A DNA stretch of 64,000 nucleotides from contig DASVYC010000036.1 of NCBI GenBank assembly GCA_036392375.1, positions 54,761-118,760 of the forward strand. The letters are read 5' to 3'. Shown piece after piece: positions 36,080 to 45,027 of the stretch (position 1 is its first letter; the number at the start of each line of letters is the position of its first letter). The notes beneath the pieces are model-generated. The model ran no database searches. It worked only from the letters and a program-made list of their open reading frames with translations, and was not told where the DNA came from. The DNA comes from JAFEBO01 sp036392375 (GTDB taxonomy: Bacteria > Planctomycetota > Phycisphaerae > Phycisphaerales > UBA1924). The position numbers were made by a program, and so were the translations under genes.

Positions 36080-36799
36080 TCAGCGGCGGCGGCGGCGCAT
36101 CGCGAGCAGGCCGGCGCCGGCGAGGACGGCGGCACCCGACGGGGTGGGAATCACCTCGACGCGCCAGTTGTCGATGCCGCACTCGGTGTTGAAGACGCCG
36201 CTGGTGAGTGAGCCGCTGGAGTTGCCGCGCCAGAAGCCGAACTGCATCACGCCGCCGGCGATGGAGAAGTCGGGGTTGTTGCCGGCGAAGATGTTGCCGG
36301 CGTTGTCGATCTCGTGGAAGTCCGAGGCGACGAGCCCGGGCGCGGGGTTTGCGGTCCAGGTGCTGTAGCCGCTGTAGGGCATGACGAGGATGGGGTTGCG
36401 CTGGAGATAGGTGCGGCCGCTCTGGACGATCACGCAGCCGGAACCCTGGCCGTTGCCGCCCTGGTTGAGGAAGTTGATGGAGTCTTCGCTGTAGTTGATC
36501 TGTGTGATGGCGCCCGAGCCTGGGTTGTAAAAGGCGAAGTTGTTCATGTGAACGCCGACGACAGCCGAGTTGGCGCCGTTGATCGAGAGGCTGTTGCGGA
36601 TGATGCGGTACTGGTTGGGGTTGCCGCCCACGGGCATCTGGAACGCGCCGACGATGCTGCCGGTGCCGCCGGCGTTGGTGATGGTCGTCAGCGACCAGTC
36701 GGGGTTGTTGAAGACGCCGTCGAAGAAGACGACGGCCTGGGAGCTGGCGGCGAGCGCGGAGATACCAGTGGCCATGACGGCGAGAGCGGAACGGTTCAT
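36080..36799 (-). CDS. Exported protein with PEP-CTERM-like sorting tail (copy 1)
   Basis: 239 residues from the ATG at 36799 (GGAG upstream). Signal peptide with hydrophobic MATGISALAASSQA, then a beta-rich Asn/Gly-rich domain (for example GTGSIVGAFQMPVGG) with no recognised enzyme motif. The end reads VIPTPSGAAVLAGAGLLAMRRRRR: a PxP motif, a hydrophobic helix and four or more Arg, the layout of PEP-CTERM signals recognised by exosortase. Such proteins are usually exported and attached to the cell surface or extracellular matrix. No exosortase gene is in the window. Confidence 0.75.
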   Translation of the reverse strand: MNRSALAVMATGISALAASSQAVVFFDGVFNNPDWSLTTITNAGGTGSIVGAFQMPVGGNPNQYRIIRNSLSINGANSAVVGVHMNNFAFYNPGSGAITQINYSEDSINFLNQGGNGQGSGCVIVQSGRTYLQRNPILVMPYSGYSTWTANPAPGLVASDFHEIDNAGNIFAGNNPDFSIAGGVMQFGFWRGNSSGSLTSGVFNTECGIDNWRVEVIPTPSGAAVLAGAGLLAMRRRRR

Positions 36800-36955
36800 T
36801 GTCTGTCTCCTATGAAAGTACGTGAGCGGGTCGGGCGGTACACAACTCCCCGACAGGGAGACTTCACGGCGGGGCACAAGACCTTGCAGGTACTTGGTAC
36901 TTTTCTGCCAACAGAAGCGCAGAAACTCATGGAGTAACAACGCCCCGGGTTTCGC

Positions 36956-36961
36956 TACACT
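36956..36961 (+). promoter_or_regulatory. Candidate -10 box (TACACT) for the protease gene
   Basis: TACACT lies 29 bases before the ATG at 36991, with GAAGGAG between them as ribosome-binding site. No -35 is clear. Confidence 0.35.
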
Positions 36962-36990
36962 GGCCCCCGATCCTGAAGGAGCCTGGCCGG

Positions 36991-37959
36991 ATGGTTGCGA
37001 GCGCCTGCACAATCGGACGCGCCGAAGAGCTTCTGGATGCATTCCTTGAGAACGTGAGCGACCCTGGGCGGCAGGCGGTCGCGGGACAGGTCGGTTTCGG
37101 AATCCGTGAAGGCCGAATGGTGTTCCTGGTGGACGCACCGGACGAATCGGCGGCTCGAGACGTGTTCCCGTCGCGGTTCGATGGATTCTCCGTGCTCCAC
37201 GAGCGCTCGCGGCTCGATCCGTTGGGTTATTACGCCGACCGTGCTCGTCGCTCGCTGGGGCGCAAACCGCTGCAGGCGTGGCCGGGATGGCCCGGATCGC
37301 TCATCGAAGCCGAGAGCGGCAAGTACTCGGGCACGCTGGGGTTCTTCGTGACGCAGGCCGGGGCGTCCTACGCGGTCACGTGTGCGCACGTGTTTCGAGC
37401 CTCGGATCGAGCGTCACTCAACGGTTCGCCGGTGGATTCGTGGGTCGGGAGTTCCTGCCGTCGGATCGGGCGTGTTTCAGACCCGGAACACAACCGCGAG
37501 CTTCGGGCCGCGCTGGACGTCGGTCTGGTGACGCTGGCGGACGCTCGGTGGGCTGTCAACGTGATCCCGAGGATCGGCCGCCTTTCGACCGAAGTCCTCA
37601 ACACCGATCTCATTCCCCTGCAGAGCCTGGTCTGCAAGTACGGCGCGAAGACGAATCTCACCTTCGGCCGCATCACGGCGCTGCGGCGGGACTTCGGTTC
37701 CAATTCGAATCACGCGCCGCGCACGAAGCCGCTGATCGAGATCACGCCGGAGGGAGAGCCGGGACAATCCGCAGTCTCACTCAGCTTCTGCTCGCCGGGA
37801 GACTCCGGGTCGGTGGTGGTTCTTCACCGCAAGGAGAGCATCGAGGTGCAGGTTCTCGGCATCCTCTGCAAACGCAGCACCACGGGCATCATCGATCGCG
37901 GCTACATGAGGAGCTTCTCGGAGGTGGCCGAGAAGCTCACTCTCAAGATCCCGTCCTGA
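36991..37959 (+). CDS. Trypsin-like serine protease-fold protein with N-terminal accessory domain
   Basis: A 322-residue protein. Residues 1-80 form an accessory domain (VGFGIREGRMVFLVDAPDESA). The protease-like domain follows, with a complete catalytic triad: His133 in VTCAHVF, Asp176 in ALDVGLVTL and Ser272 in SPGDSGSVVV. GDSG is the classical nucleophile motif of chymotrypsin-fold enzymes. There is no signal peptide, so it should be cytoplasmic. The ribosome-binding site GAAGGAG precedes the ATG. Substrate unknown. The accessory domain resembles the small protein encoded opposite (37981-38418). GC content is lower than in the flanking secretion genes, suggesting accessory DNA. Confidence 0.75.
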   Translation: MVASACTIGRAEELLDAFLENVSDPGRQAVAGQVGFGIREGRMVFLVDAPDESAARDVFPSRFDGFSVLHERSRLDPLGYYADRARRSLGRKPLQAWPGWPGSLIEAESGKYSGTLGFFVTQAGASYAVTCAHVFRASDRASLNGSPVDSWVGSSCRRIGRVSDPEHNRELRAALDVGLVTLADARWAVNVIPRIGRLSTEVLNTDLIPLQSLVCKYGAKTNLTFGRITALRRDFGSNSNHAPRTKPLIEITPEGEPGQSAVSLSFCSPGDSGSVVVLHRKESIEVQVLGILCKRSTTGIIDRGYMRSFSEVAEKLTLKIPS

Positions 37960-37980
37960 CGCGTGCGGACCCGAGGCGCC

Positions 37981-38418
37981 TTAGGGCACCAGGATGAATC
38001 GGAGTCCGGAGAGCAATCGGGAAAGCCGAACGCTCAAAGAGATATGCTCCCCGACGACCGTCGCGGGTCGACCAGAGCCGCAATGACGCTTCGGACCACC
38101 GAGATTCGAGACCGATGCCGTTTCGACGTACACGGGCAGGCTGCTGCCGGCCGCCGCACGAAACACCGAGTCCTTCATCGCTGGATCCCTGACATCAAGG
38201 ATCAGGTGTGGTGAAGTGGTCTTGTGGTCGCCGTTGTCGGGTCGCATCCCCACCCCGATGCCGGAGAGTTGATCCGAAAACGCGCTGACCACAGCCTCGG
38301 CTTGTTCCAAGGCCTTGCCAGCGTCCCCGATGGTGCGTGGGACGCCATTCGAGGATTCGTCTGAGGAGCGTTGTACGGTCACAAGACCACCTCTCAGTTC
38401 CGCACTGACGCCAAACAT
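37981..38418 (-). CDS. Small protein resembling the protease's N-terminal domain
   Basis: 145 residues, no signal. The central part (GIGVGMRPDNG..., HLILDVRDPAMKDSVFRAAAGSSLPVYVET) aligns by eye with residues 33-70 of the convergent protease (VGFGIREGRMVFLVDAPDESAARDVFPSRFDGFSVLHE): both have a Gly-rich strand, a hydrophobic LxVDxxD strand and a helix with Ala/Phe. The two genes end 21 bases apart. It could be a regulatory subunit, inhibitor or sensor sharing the protease's accessory domain; that is inference. A good promoter (TTGCAC-17-TATAAT) precedes it. Confidence 0.6.
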   Translation of the reverse strand: MFGVSAELRGGLVTVQRSSDESSNGVPRTIGDAGKALEQAEAVVSAFSDQLSGIGVGMRPDNGDHKTTSPHLILDVRDPAMKDSVFRAAAGSSLPVYVETASVSNLGGPKRHCGSGRPATVVGEHISLSVRLSRLLSGLRFILVP

Positions 38419-38439
38419 CTCGGCCCGCGGTGGGGGCGA

Positions 38440-38468
38440 ATTATAGAGATCGTCGGTTCATCGTGCAA
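38440..38468 (-). promoter_or_regulatory. Sigma70-type promoter TTGCAC-N17-TATAAT
   Basis: Minus-strand -10 TATAAT at 38440-38445 and -35-like TTGCAC at 38463-38468, 17 bases apart. The ATG at 38418 follows 21 bases after the -10, so the leader would be about 14 bases. Confidence 0.6.
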
Positions 38469-38641
38469 CGAACCAGAGTTCCTCGACACGTCCCATTGAC
38501 AATGCTGTCACACAACCGTCAGAATGCCAACAGTTATCGGTCTTTGCCTGTGACTTGACGGCATTTGATTCCAGATTTCAACAAACAGCCTCCCCAAATG
38601 CGGGCGGAGCCGGACCGAACGATCGGGCGAGGCTCGGTGGC

Positions 38642-40363
38642 TTAGTGCAAAACCCGAAACACCTCGGCCTGGTCGGTCAGGCCGGCGGCGACCTTTTCGG
38701 CGGCGTCGTCCTTCATCATCTTGAAGCCGTCGCGGCGGGCGGCGTCGAACAAGGCACCGGCGTCGGCGTTCTTGAGTGTGAGCGAGCGCAGCTCGTCGTT
38801 CATCTTCATGATCTCGTAGACGCCCACGCGGCCCTTGTAGCAGTTGCCGCCACAGGTCTCGCAGACGTGGCCCTCGTGGCTGCCGGTGCCGCGGCAGGTC
38901 TGGCAGGTGCGGCGCAAGAGTCGCTGAGCCATGGCCGCGAGCAGGGTCGAGGTGACGAGATAGGGCTCGACGCCGATGTCGATGAGTCGCGTGATCGCGC
39001 TGGGGGCGTCGTTGGTGTGGAGCGTCGCGAGCACCAGGTGGCCGGTGAGCGAGGCCTGGATCGCGAGCTGAGCCGTCTCGGGATCGCGGATCTCGCCGAC
39101 GAGGATGACGTCGGGGTCCTGACGCAGCAGACTGCGAAGACCCGCGGCGAAGGTGACGCCGCGCTTCACGTTGACCTGCATCTGGCTGATGCCGTCGAGG
39201 TGGTACTCGACGGGGTCTTCGATCGTCATCACGTTGCGGCTGGTGCGATCGATGCGCCCCAGCGCGGCGTAGAGCGTCGTGGTCTTGCCGCTGCCGGTCG
39301 GGCCTGTGACGAGGATGATGCCGGTGGGACGCTCGACCAAGTCGAGCAGCTCGGCCTGCATGTGTTTGGTCATGCCCACGGCATCGAGGCTGAGCTGGGT
39401 CTGGCTCTGGTCGAGCAGGCGGAGCACGAGGCGCTCGCCGTAGATGGTCGGGATGCAGGAGAAGCGGATATCGATCTTGCGGCTGCCGATGCGAACGCTG
39501 GTCTGGCCGTCCTGCGGGCTGTGGCGATTGGCGATGTCGAGCTCGGTCATGACCTTCAGGCGTGACGAGATCGCCGGCGCAAGGCTCAGCGGCGGGCTGA
39601 AGGCATCGACCAGCATGCCGTCAACGCGGAAGCGGATGACGAGCTTGTTCTCCATCGGGTGGATGTGTACATCGCTGGCGCGGCGGCGCAATGCCTCGAA
39701 CAGGATCATGTTCACGAGGCGGATGACCGGAGTCTGCCGCGCGAGCTGGAGCAGATCGGTCGCGCTGCCCACGCTGCCGGCGACGCTGGCGATGGTGCGC
39801 TCGTCGAGCGGGAGTTCGTCGATGATCTCGGTGACGAGGTCCTGGCGGCGCTCGTAGCCGCGGTTGATGAGGTTGCCGACCGCGCCGCGGGGAACCAGCA
39901 CGATCTTCAGCGGCATGTGGAGGAGGTCCTCCAACATGTTGAAGACGGCGGGCTGAAACGGCTGCGCGGTCGCGATGGTCATCGTGACGCCGTCGGATTC
40001 GAGTCCCGCGACGTGGTGGCGGCGGGCGGCGTCGGGGGGGATCAACTCATAGAACTTGGACGCGGTCTCGGTCAGCCGCGGCTCGGCGGAGAAGCCGAGC
40101 CCGGTGCGGCGGGCGAGCAGCTCGAGTGCAACGTGCTCGTCCATCGCCAGCGTCGTGAGCAGGGTGTCCCAGGGCTCCTCGTCCGAGCCCTCGGTTTGCT
40201 GGAAGGCCCTCAGCTGCTCTCCGGTGACGCGGAGCGCGCCGAAGGCCTCGGCGACCTTGGACCACTCGCGCACGACGATGGCGCCGTCGGTTTCCGGCGT
40301 GGCCTTGCCGTTCACTTCGCCGGGGCGGAGTTTGGCGAGGAGGTTGGTGGGGCGGGAGGGCAT
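38642..40363 (-). CDS. gspE: Type II secretion / type IV pilus assembly ATPase (GspE/PilB)
   Basis: 573 residues from the ATG at 40363 (an in-frame TTG lies at 40375; neither has a clear ribosome-binding site). The N-terminal region matches the GspE N1E/MshEN type (YELIPPDAARRHHVAGLESDGVTMTIATAQP). The ATPase core has Walker A GPTGSGKTTT, Asp box TIEDPVEYHLDG, Walker B DPDVILVGEIRDPETA and the His box TGHLVLATLHTNDA, followed by the tetra-Cys zinc site CQTC...CETCGGNC. It powers pseudopilus or pilus assembly at the inner membrane. gspD lies directly upstream on the same strand, with 110 bases of repeats between. Confidence 0.95.
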   Translation of the reverse strand: MPSRPTNLLAKLRPGEVNGKATPETDGAIVVREWSKVAEAFGALRVTGEQLRAFQQTEGSDEEPWDTLLTTLAMDEHVALELLARRTGLGFSAEPRLTETASKFYELIPPDAARRHHVAGLESDGVTMTIATAQPFQPAVFNMLEDLLHMPLKIVLVPRGAVGNLINRGYERRQDLVTEIIDELPLDERTIASVAGSVGSATDLLQLARQTPVIRLVNMILFEALRRRASDVHIHPMENKLVIRFRVDGMLVDAFSPPLSLAPAISSRLKVMTELDIANRHSPQDGQTSVRIGSRKIDIRFSCIPTIYGERLVLRLLDQSQTQLSLDAVGMTKHMQAELLDLVERPTGIILVTGPTGSGKTTTLYAALGRIDRTSRNVMTIEDPVEYHLDGISQMQVNVKRGVTFAAGLRSLLRQDPDVILVGEIRDPETAQLAIQASLTGHLVLATLHTNDAPSAITRLIDIGVEPYLVTSTLLAAMAQRLLRRTCQTCRGTGSHEGHVCETCGGNCYKGRVGVYEIMKMNDELRSLTLKNADAGALFDAARRDGFKMMKDDAAEKVAAGLTDQAEVFRVLH

Positions 40364-40379
40364 GGGCGAGGACAAAGGG

Positions 40380-40463
40380 TTGAGGTCTTAGGACTTAGGG
40401 ACCGAAACAAAACGTCGTTGATGGGCTTCTTACTCTAAGACCTAAGCCCTCAGACCTAAGTCC
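40380..40463. repeat. Tandem/inverted ACTTAGG-GTCTTAG repeats between gspD and gspE
   Basis: Short units AGGTCTTAG, GACTTAGGG and their inverse complements (CTAAGACCTAAG, CAGACCTAAGTCC) are reiterated at 40381-40400 and 40435-40463 in opposite orientation. They are AT-richer than the surroundings, and the two blocks can pair. Confidence 0.7.
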
Positions 40464-40473
40464 TTTCCGACAC

Positions 40474-43398
40474 CTACTCCTTCTTTGGCGTCGTTCCCGG
40501 CAGCTTGATGGGCAGCGGCGGCGGGAGCGGGTCGTCGGAGTGGATGGGTTCGTGGCCGGGGGCTTTCTTTTCCTGCGCCGGGGCGTGGAGCGTGGGGCGA
40601 TCGGCGTCGCCCTTGCCGAGCGGGACGAAGAAGTCGACGAGCACGGGCTTGATGGGCGGGAGATCGCGGTCCAGTTCGACCTGCTGTTGCGGGCCGCTGG
40701 TGAGCAGGCGCATGTCCTCGAAGCCGGGGTCGTTGATGATCCGCGGCGTGATGAAGATGTAGAGGACGGTCTTGCGCTCGGTCTTGTTGGTGTCGCGGAA
40801 GAGGTAGCCGACCAGCGGGATGTCGCCGAGCAAGGGGACCTTCCGGACCGTATCGGTGCGGGTGTTGAGCGTGATGCCACCGATGACGACGGTCATGTCG
40901 CTGGGCACCGTCACGGCCTTGTTGCTGATGCCGGCCTTGTTCCTCGGCGGGGGAATGCCGCCGGAGCCGGAGCCTTCGAAGGCCGACAGATTGGCGGCGA
41001 TCTCGAGGGTGACGAGGTTGCCGCTGATGCGGGGCGTGATCTCCAGGTCGGTGCCGGCGTCTTCGTAGCCGGCGAAGCTGGTCGTGGTGGTCGAGGTGCC
41101 CTGGTTGGCCTGCGTGGTGGGCTGCTGATCGACGCGCTCGATCTTGGCCTTCTCGTTGTCGTTCACCATGATCGACGGCTTGGAGAGGATCTTGGTGTCG
41201 GTCGTCGAGGCGAGGGCGTTGAGAACGATGGGGACGTACTGGCTCTTGATGACGGCCGACGTGAGGCCGCTGAGCCCGGTGGCGACGGTCTTGGCTTGGT
41301 TGATGCCGGCGCCGGTGCCGAAGGAGGAGAGGCCAAAGCTGGTGTTGAGCACGCCGCCGCTGCCGTTGGCGTTGACGAGCTGGGTCTCGAAGGCGAGGCG
41401 GTAGTCGTCACCGGCGGTCACCGCGACGAGCTGGGCCTCGATGTGAACCTGGGGGCGGCGGAGGTCGATGCGCTCGATGAGCTGGGCGAACTCGCGCTGC
41501 TGTCGCGCCGGGGCCTTCACCAGCACCTGGTTGTTGGGCTTGTCGGCGAGGACGAAGACGTTGGGGCCGCCGCTGAAGCCGATGCCCCCCTCGTTGGTGC
41601 CCGCGGCGGCCGACCCGCCCCCGAAGTCGGGGCCGAGGTTGACGTTGACGGGCTGCTGCGGCTGGGTGGGCTGGGTGTTGTTGCGGTTGAAGCGGTTGTT
41701 GGCGTTGGTGGAGTTGCTGCCCGAGCCGGGGAGCAGGCTGGACTCGGCGGCGGGGGTGCGGTTGGTAAGCAGGCCGTTGATGATCTCGGCGACCTTCTCG
41801 GCGGAGGCGTACTTGAGCTTGTATTCCTTGACGACGACGATGTCGTCGTCGAGGTTGATGCCGCGAATCAGGTCGGCGAGGAGCTCCTGCTGCTCGGGCG
41901 TGGCGTAGTAGATGATGAGGCCGCGGTCTTCGTCGACGACCATCACGGGGCCGCCGGCGGCCGCAGTGGTGCGTTGGTTGAGGCGCTGGCTGCCGTCGTT
42001 GAATTCGCCGCCGAAGAAGCCTTGCTGGAAGCGGTTGTTGCGGTTGCTGGTGGAGGCGATGGTGGTGACCTCGCCCAGGCCGCGCTGGCGGGCGAGGTCG
42101 GCGATCTGCTTGGCGGCAAGGCCGACCTCGTACTTGGTGCTGGTGAGTGTGCTGGCGACGTCGATGGCTTCGAGGACCTCGCGGACCTTGGTGATCTCTT
42201 CGGGCACGCCGCGGAAGACAAGCGCGTTGCCCTGCGGGTCGATGGTGAGGCGATCGGAGAGGTTGTCGAGCGTCGCGGGCCGACCGGTCGGCGACATGCT
42301 GGGGACCGCGGCGGCCGGGTCGCCGCCGCCCGGGAAGCCGGGGTTCGCCGCGCCGCGCGACTGACCCACCTGGCCGATGAGCTGCAACGCGCGCTCGCGT
42401 GCGACCGACGCGGCGACGAACTTGAGATCAAAGCGGTGGAACTTGGCCTTGTTGAACTCGTCGAGCAGGAGCTTGACCATCGATTCAACGGCGTCGAGCT
42501 TGCGCGACGAGCCGGTCATGACGATGACGCCCAGCTCGTCGATGTACGCGGCTTGGCCGAGGGCGCCGGAGCCGGTGGTCACGCCGCCCCCGCCGGGATT
42601 GCCCGGGTTCATGATGGGACCGCCGCCTCCCCCACCGCCGCCGCCGAACTGGGCCTCGATGGCGGACTTGAGCGCGCTGGGGCGGACGTTGGGCGTGGGG
42701 ATGACGCGGGTAGTGGCGTGGTCGCCGCCGATGCCGACGCCGACCTCGTTGAGGGGGTGGACGAGGTAGAAGCCGGTGTCCTCGTCCTTGGTGATGGTGA
42801 AGTTCTGCTGCTCGAGCAGGGCGGTGATGAGGCGGAGGAAGCGGTCCTTGGGCACCGAGACGGGGGCGTTGAAGGAGACGCTGCCGCTGAGGTTGCCCTT
42901 GATCGCGACGTTGATGCCGAGCTGCTTGACGAGCATGTCGACGAGCGTGGTGAGCTCGACGGGCGCGGTGAACGCGGCCAGCTCGATCATGTTGGGATCG
43001 GTGGACGTGAGGTTGGCGGGGTCGGGGTTGGCGCCGGGCTGGGCCCCGAGATGGGCGCCGGGGACTGGCACCCCGGGGTTGGGCGCGGCGGGCTGAGCGG
43101 CACCGTTGGCGGGCGTCACTTTCGTCGGCGGCGTCCGCGGCGGCATCTTCGTGCCTTCGCCGCCGGGCTGACCGGGCGCGGGCTGGACCTTCCACTTGGG
43201 AACGGGCTGGGCCGAGGGCGGGACATCGGAGTGTGTGGGCGTGTCGGCCTGCTCGGGGCGGTCGGGGGTTCCGGGCGCGGGTTGGGCTGGACGGGCGGGC
43301 TGATCCTGCGTCGGCGTTTGGGCGACGCTGGTGCCGCAGACGAGCAGGAGCGCCAGAGGCAGCGAGCGACGAGCGGACTGTTCGAGCAGGCGATTCAT
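40474..43398 (-). CDS. gspD: Type II secretion outer-membrane secretin (GspD)
   Basis: 974 residues from the ATG at 43398, with a signal peptide (RRSLPLALLLVCGTSVAQ) and a Pro-rich low-complexity linker (about 28-130) that is unusual in length. N-domains follow: an N0-like strand set (ELTTLVDMLVKQLGINVAIKGN), a Gly-rich insertion (GGGGGGG near 265) and KH-like repeats (IVVVKEYKLKYASAEKVAEIINGLL). The secretin core has ILSKPSIMVNDNEKAKI and VTLEIAANLSAF and ends VPLLGDIPLVGYLFRDTN...VLYIFITPRII, the conserved secretin C-terminus. It forms the outer-membrane gate for folded exoproteins. Upstream of gspE in one operon; a minus-strand TGATAATCT extended -10 lies at about 43472. Confidence 0.93.
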   Translation of the reverse strand: MNRLLEQSARRSLPLALLLVCGTSVAQTPTQDQPARPAQPAPGTPDRPEQADTPTHSDVPPSAQPVPKWKVQPAPGQPGGEGTKMPPRTPPTKVTPANGAAQPAAPNPGVPVPGAHLGAQPGANPDPANLTSTDPNMIELAAFTAPVELTTLVDMLVKQLGINVAIKGNLSGSVSFNAPVSVPKDRFLRLITALLEQQNFTITKDEDTGFYLVHPLNEVGVGIGGDHATTRVIPTPNVRPSALKSAIEAQFGGGGGGGGGPIMNPGNPGGGGVTTGSGALGQAAYIDELGVIVMTGSSRKLDAVESMVKLLLDEFNKAKFHRFDLKFVAASVARERALQLIGQVGQSRGAANPGFPGGGDPAAAVPSMSPTGRPATLDNLSDRLTIDPQGNALVFRGVPEEITKVREVLEAIDVASTLTSTKYEVGLAAKQIADLARQRGLGEVTTIASTSNRNNRFQQGFFGGEFNDGSQRLNQRTTAAAGGPVMVVDEDRGLIIYYATPEQQELLADLIRGINLDDDIVVVKEYKLKYASAEKVAEIINGLLTNRTPAAESSLLPGSGSNSTNANNRFNRNNTQPTQPQQPVNVNLGPDFGGGSAAAGTNEGGIGFSGGPNVFVLADKPNNQVLVKAPARQQREFAQLIERIDLRRPQVHIEAQLVAVTAGDDYRLAFETQLVNANGSGGVLNTSFGLSSFGTGAGINQAKTVATGLSGLTSAVIKSQYVPIVLNALASTTDTKILSKPSIMVNDNEKAKIERVDQQPTTQANQGTSTTTTSFAGYEDAGTDLEITPRISGNLVTLEIAANLSAFEGSGSGGIPPPRNKAGISNKAVTVPSDMTVVIGGITLNTRTDTVRKVPLLGDIPLVGYLFRDTNKTERKTVLYIFITPRIINDPGFEDMRLLTSGPQQQVELDRDLPPIKPVLVDFFVPLGKGDADRPTLHAPAQEKKAPGHEPIHSDDPLPPPLPIKLPGTTPKKE

Positions 43399-43471
43399 TC
43401 GGGGCGCACTCCGTGCCTGTGGCGACCGGCGCGATGGCACCGGCGACGCTTCGGCTCCGCCGTAGACCGTG

Positions 43472-43480
43472 AGATTATCA
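43472..43480 (-). promoter_or_regulatory. Extended -10 promoter (TGATAATCT) of the gspD-gspE operon
   Basis: Minus-strand TGA-TAATCT, with hexamer 43472-43477, gives a leader of about 65 bases to the ATG at 43398. There is no good -35, which an extended -10 can tolerate. Confidence 0.45.
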
Positions 43481-43702
43481 CCCCCGGGCCTGTCCCGGCG
43501 GCGACTTTCGCCGCGGCCGATCGGGCATCCGCGCTGGTGCCGCCATAGAGCGCGGGCTGGGTGACCCGGGTTCGCGCTCGATGGGAGGCCAACAAAAGAT
43601 TGCCCATCACGTGTGCCGGCTGCTCTGAGCCGACACAAGCGCTGGCGTCATGCACGCTCCTCTATGGTCGCATCAAGCCGGCAGAACGTCGGAACCCGAG
43701 AG

Positions 43703-44581
43703 TCATCGGTCCATGCCGAGAACGCCGAACTCAGTGTCCGCGACTGGAAGTCCGTTCGATTTTGGAGAGAGGGGCGTCGTGATCCCGTAGTGCCAGTTGT
43801 TCGGAACGCCGGGGTTGAGGCTCGAATACGGCTGCTCGCTCGCGCTTCCGTCGGACCAGCACACCGCGGTGTTCCCGGTGCTACCGAAACCAATCGTTTC
43901 GCCCTTGGCATCGCCACGGTGGTTGTAGCGAACGCCCTGATAGAGCAGGCCCTTCTTGGACGGGAATGCGACATCTGCCAGCCGTTGCGTGCGCCACTGG
44001 ACGGGACCACGTTGCTTATCCCGAGTCCAATACTCGGGATCAGCGTAGAAAGACTCTGCGAGTCGAAAATCAGCGTGCAACGCAGTAACCGCTCCAAACA
44101 CCCGTATCTGGTGCGGATTCTTCGGCGCACCGTGCGCACGCACATCGTGATCCGACAGCGGCCCGAGCAGATAGTGGTACTTCAGCGAATTCATGAACCA
44201 GGCGCCAATCACTTTCGCGCCGCCAAGGTCAACCGACTCCCAAGGATCGCCGAGTGTGCTGTTCAGGTACACGGGTGCGAAGATTGTTGGAATCATGTCT
44301 CGATTTGATGTAGCGTATGCGACGGCCGCGACCCCAATCTGCTGTATCTTAACGACATCGGAAAGATCACGAGCTCTTGCTCGTACATGGCGAAGCGCAG
44401 GCAGTGCGAGCGCGAGGAGTATCGCTGCGATTCCGATTGAAACAAGAACCTCAATGAGCGAGAACCCCCGCGATTCTGGTGCACTGCCGCAGCAAGCGGC
44501 AGCCCGGGGCGCCGACACGAAATCTGACTTGACGCACCCACGGTTTCTCTGTATGTTGGTTTTCGAAAGGGAATGCTTCAT
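43703..44581 (-). CDS. Long pseudopilin-type protein (N-terminal methylation motif)
   Basis: About 292 residues from the ATG at 44581; GTG/ATG codons up to 44620 are alternatives, and GGAGG lies 12 bases upstream of 44581. A 39-residue basic leader precedes the prepilin motif SRGFSLIEVLVSIGIAAILLALALPAL, with cleavage expected between Gly39 and Phe40 and Glu44 as the key +5 glutamate. The C-terminal domain (about 230 residues) is Trp/Tyr-rich with ADVAFPSKKGLLYQGVRYNH and AVCWSDGSASEQPY, as in the large pseudopilins common in planctomycetes. It faces the same direction as gspD-gspE and may be a substrate or part of that system. The start overlaps the divergent gene's start. Confidence 0.75.
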   Translation of the reverse strand: MKHSLSKTNIQRNRGCVKSDFVSAPRAAACCGSAPESRGFSLIEVLVSIGIAAILLALALPALRHVRARARDLSDVVKIQQIGVAAVAYATSNRDMIPTIFAPVYLNSTLGDPWESVDLGGAKVIGAWFMNSLKYHYLLGPLSDHDVRAHGAPKNPHQIRVFGAVTALHADFRLAESFYADPEYWTRDKQRGPVQWRTQRLADVAFPSKKGLLYQGVRYNHRGDAKGETIGFGSTGNTAVCWSDGSASEQPYSSLNPGVPNNWHYGITTPLSPKSNGLPVADTEFGVLGMDR

Positions 44582-44999
44582 GGAGAGCTCATTCCTCCGT
44601 TGCACTTTCGCGAGCATCACGCTGGTCGTTGCTTCTGTTCAAGCAGTACGCGGAGAAGAACATTCCAACCCGCCCGGTTGCGAGCCGGTACTTTCATCAG
44701 ACTGCGTTGACATCACGGAGATTTGTTGGAGCTCCGACTGTGTCATCGTGGGGTCCTTGCCAGCCAACTGCATGAAATGCGATCCGAATGGATCCTTCGA
44801 AAAGAAACCGGGAACGCAGACGGCGAAGACCAGAGCCATCGGGGTCGAAGAGAGAAACTGTCAAGCGGGAACCAAGGGAACCAATCCAGAAACGGGGCAC
44901 GCTATCTGCATCCTGATCGGCACCCCTTCGCAAGTTAACATTACCATTCTAGCCGAAGATGGCGAGTGCCCATTGATCTATCCCTGCGGAAACGTCTGA
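44580..44999 (+). CDS. Small cysteine-rich exported protein
   Basis: 139 residues. An N-terminal signal (FLRCTFASITLVVASVQAVRG) is followed by a mature part with ten Cys (34, 42, 49, 54, 64, 67, 94, 110, 130, 136), enough for five disulfides. AAGGGA before the ATG supports the start. No known family recognised; the Asp/Pro/Asn content suggests a small secreted domain. The ATG shares bases with the start codon of the pseudopilin gene on the other strand (CATG). It is followed 28 bases later by another exported protein, probably one operon. GC content is low for this genome. Confidence 0.6.
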   Translation: MESSFLRCTFASITLVVASVQAVRGEEHSNPPGCEPVLSSDCVDITEICWSSDCVIVGSLPANCMKCDPNGSFEKKPGTQTAKTRAIGVEERNCQAGTKGTNPETGHAICILIGTPSQVNITILAEDGECPLIYPCGNV

Positions 45000-45027
45000 A
45001 CCTCCTCAACCCGCAACGGGGTGATCC

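Noticed and set aside
38496..38525. TTGACA with a CAGAAT-like -10 on the plus strand
   Set aside because: Good -35, but no plus-strand gene follows before the convergent gspE; could be chance or a small RNA, with nothing else to support it.
40540..43548. 1002-residue open frame opposite gspD
   Set aside because: Same cause: Gly/Asp/Val-rich shadow of the secretin gene, without motifs or ribosome-binding site.
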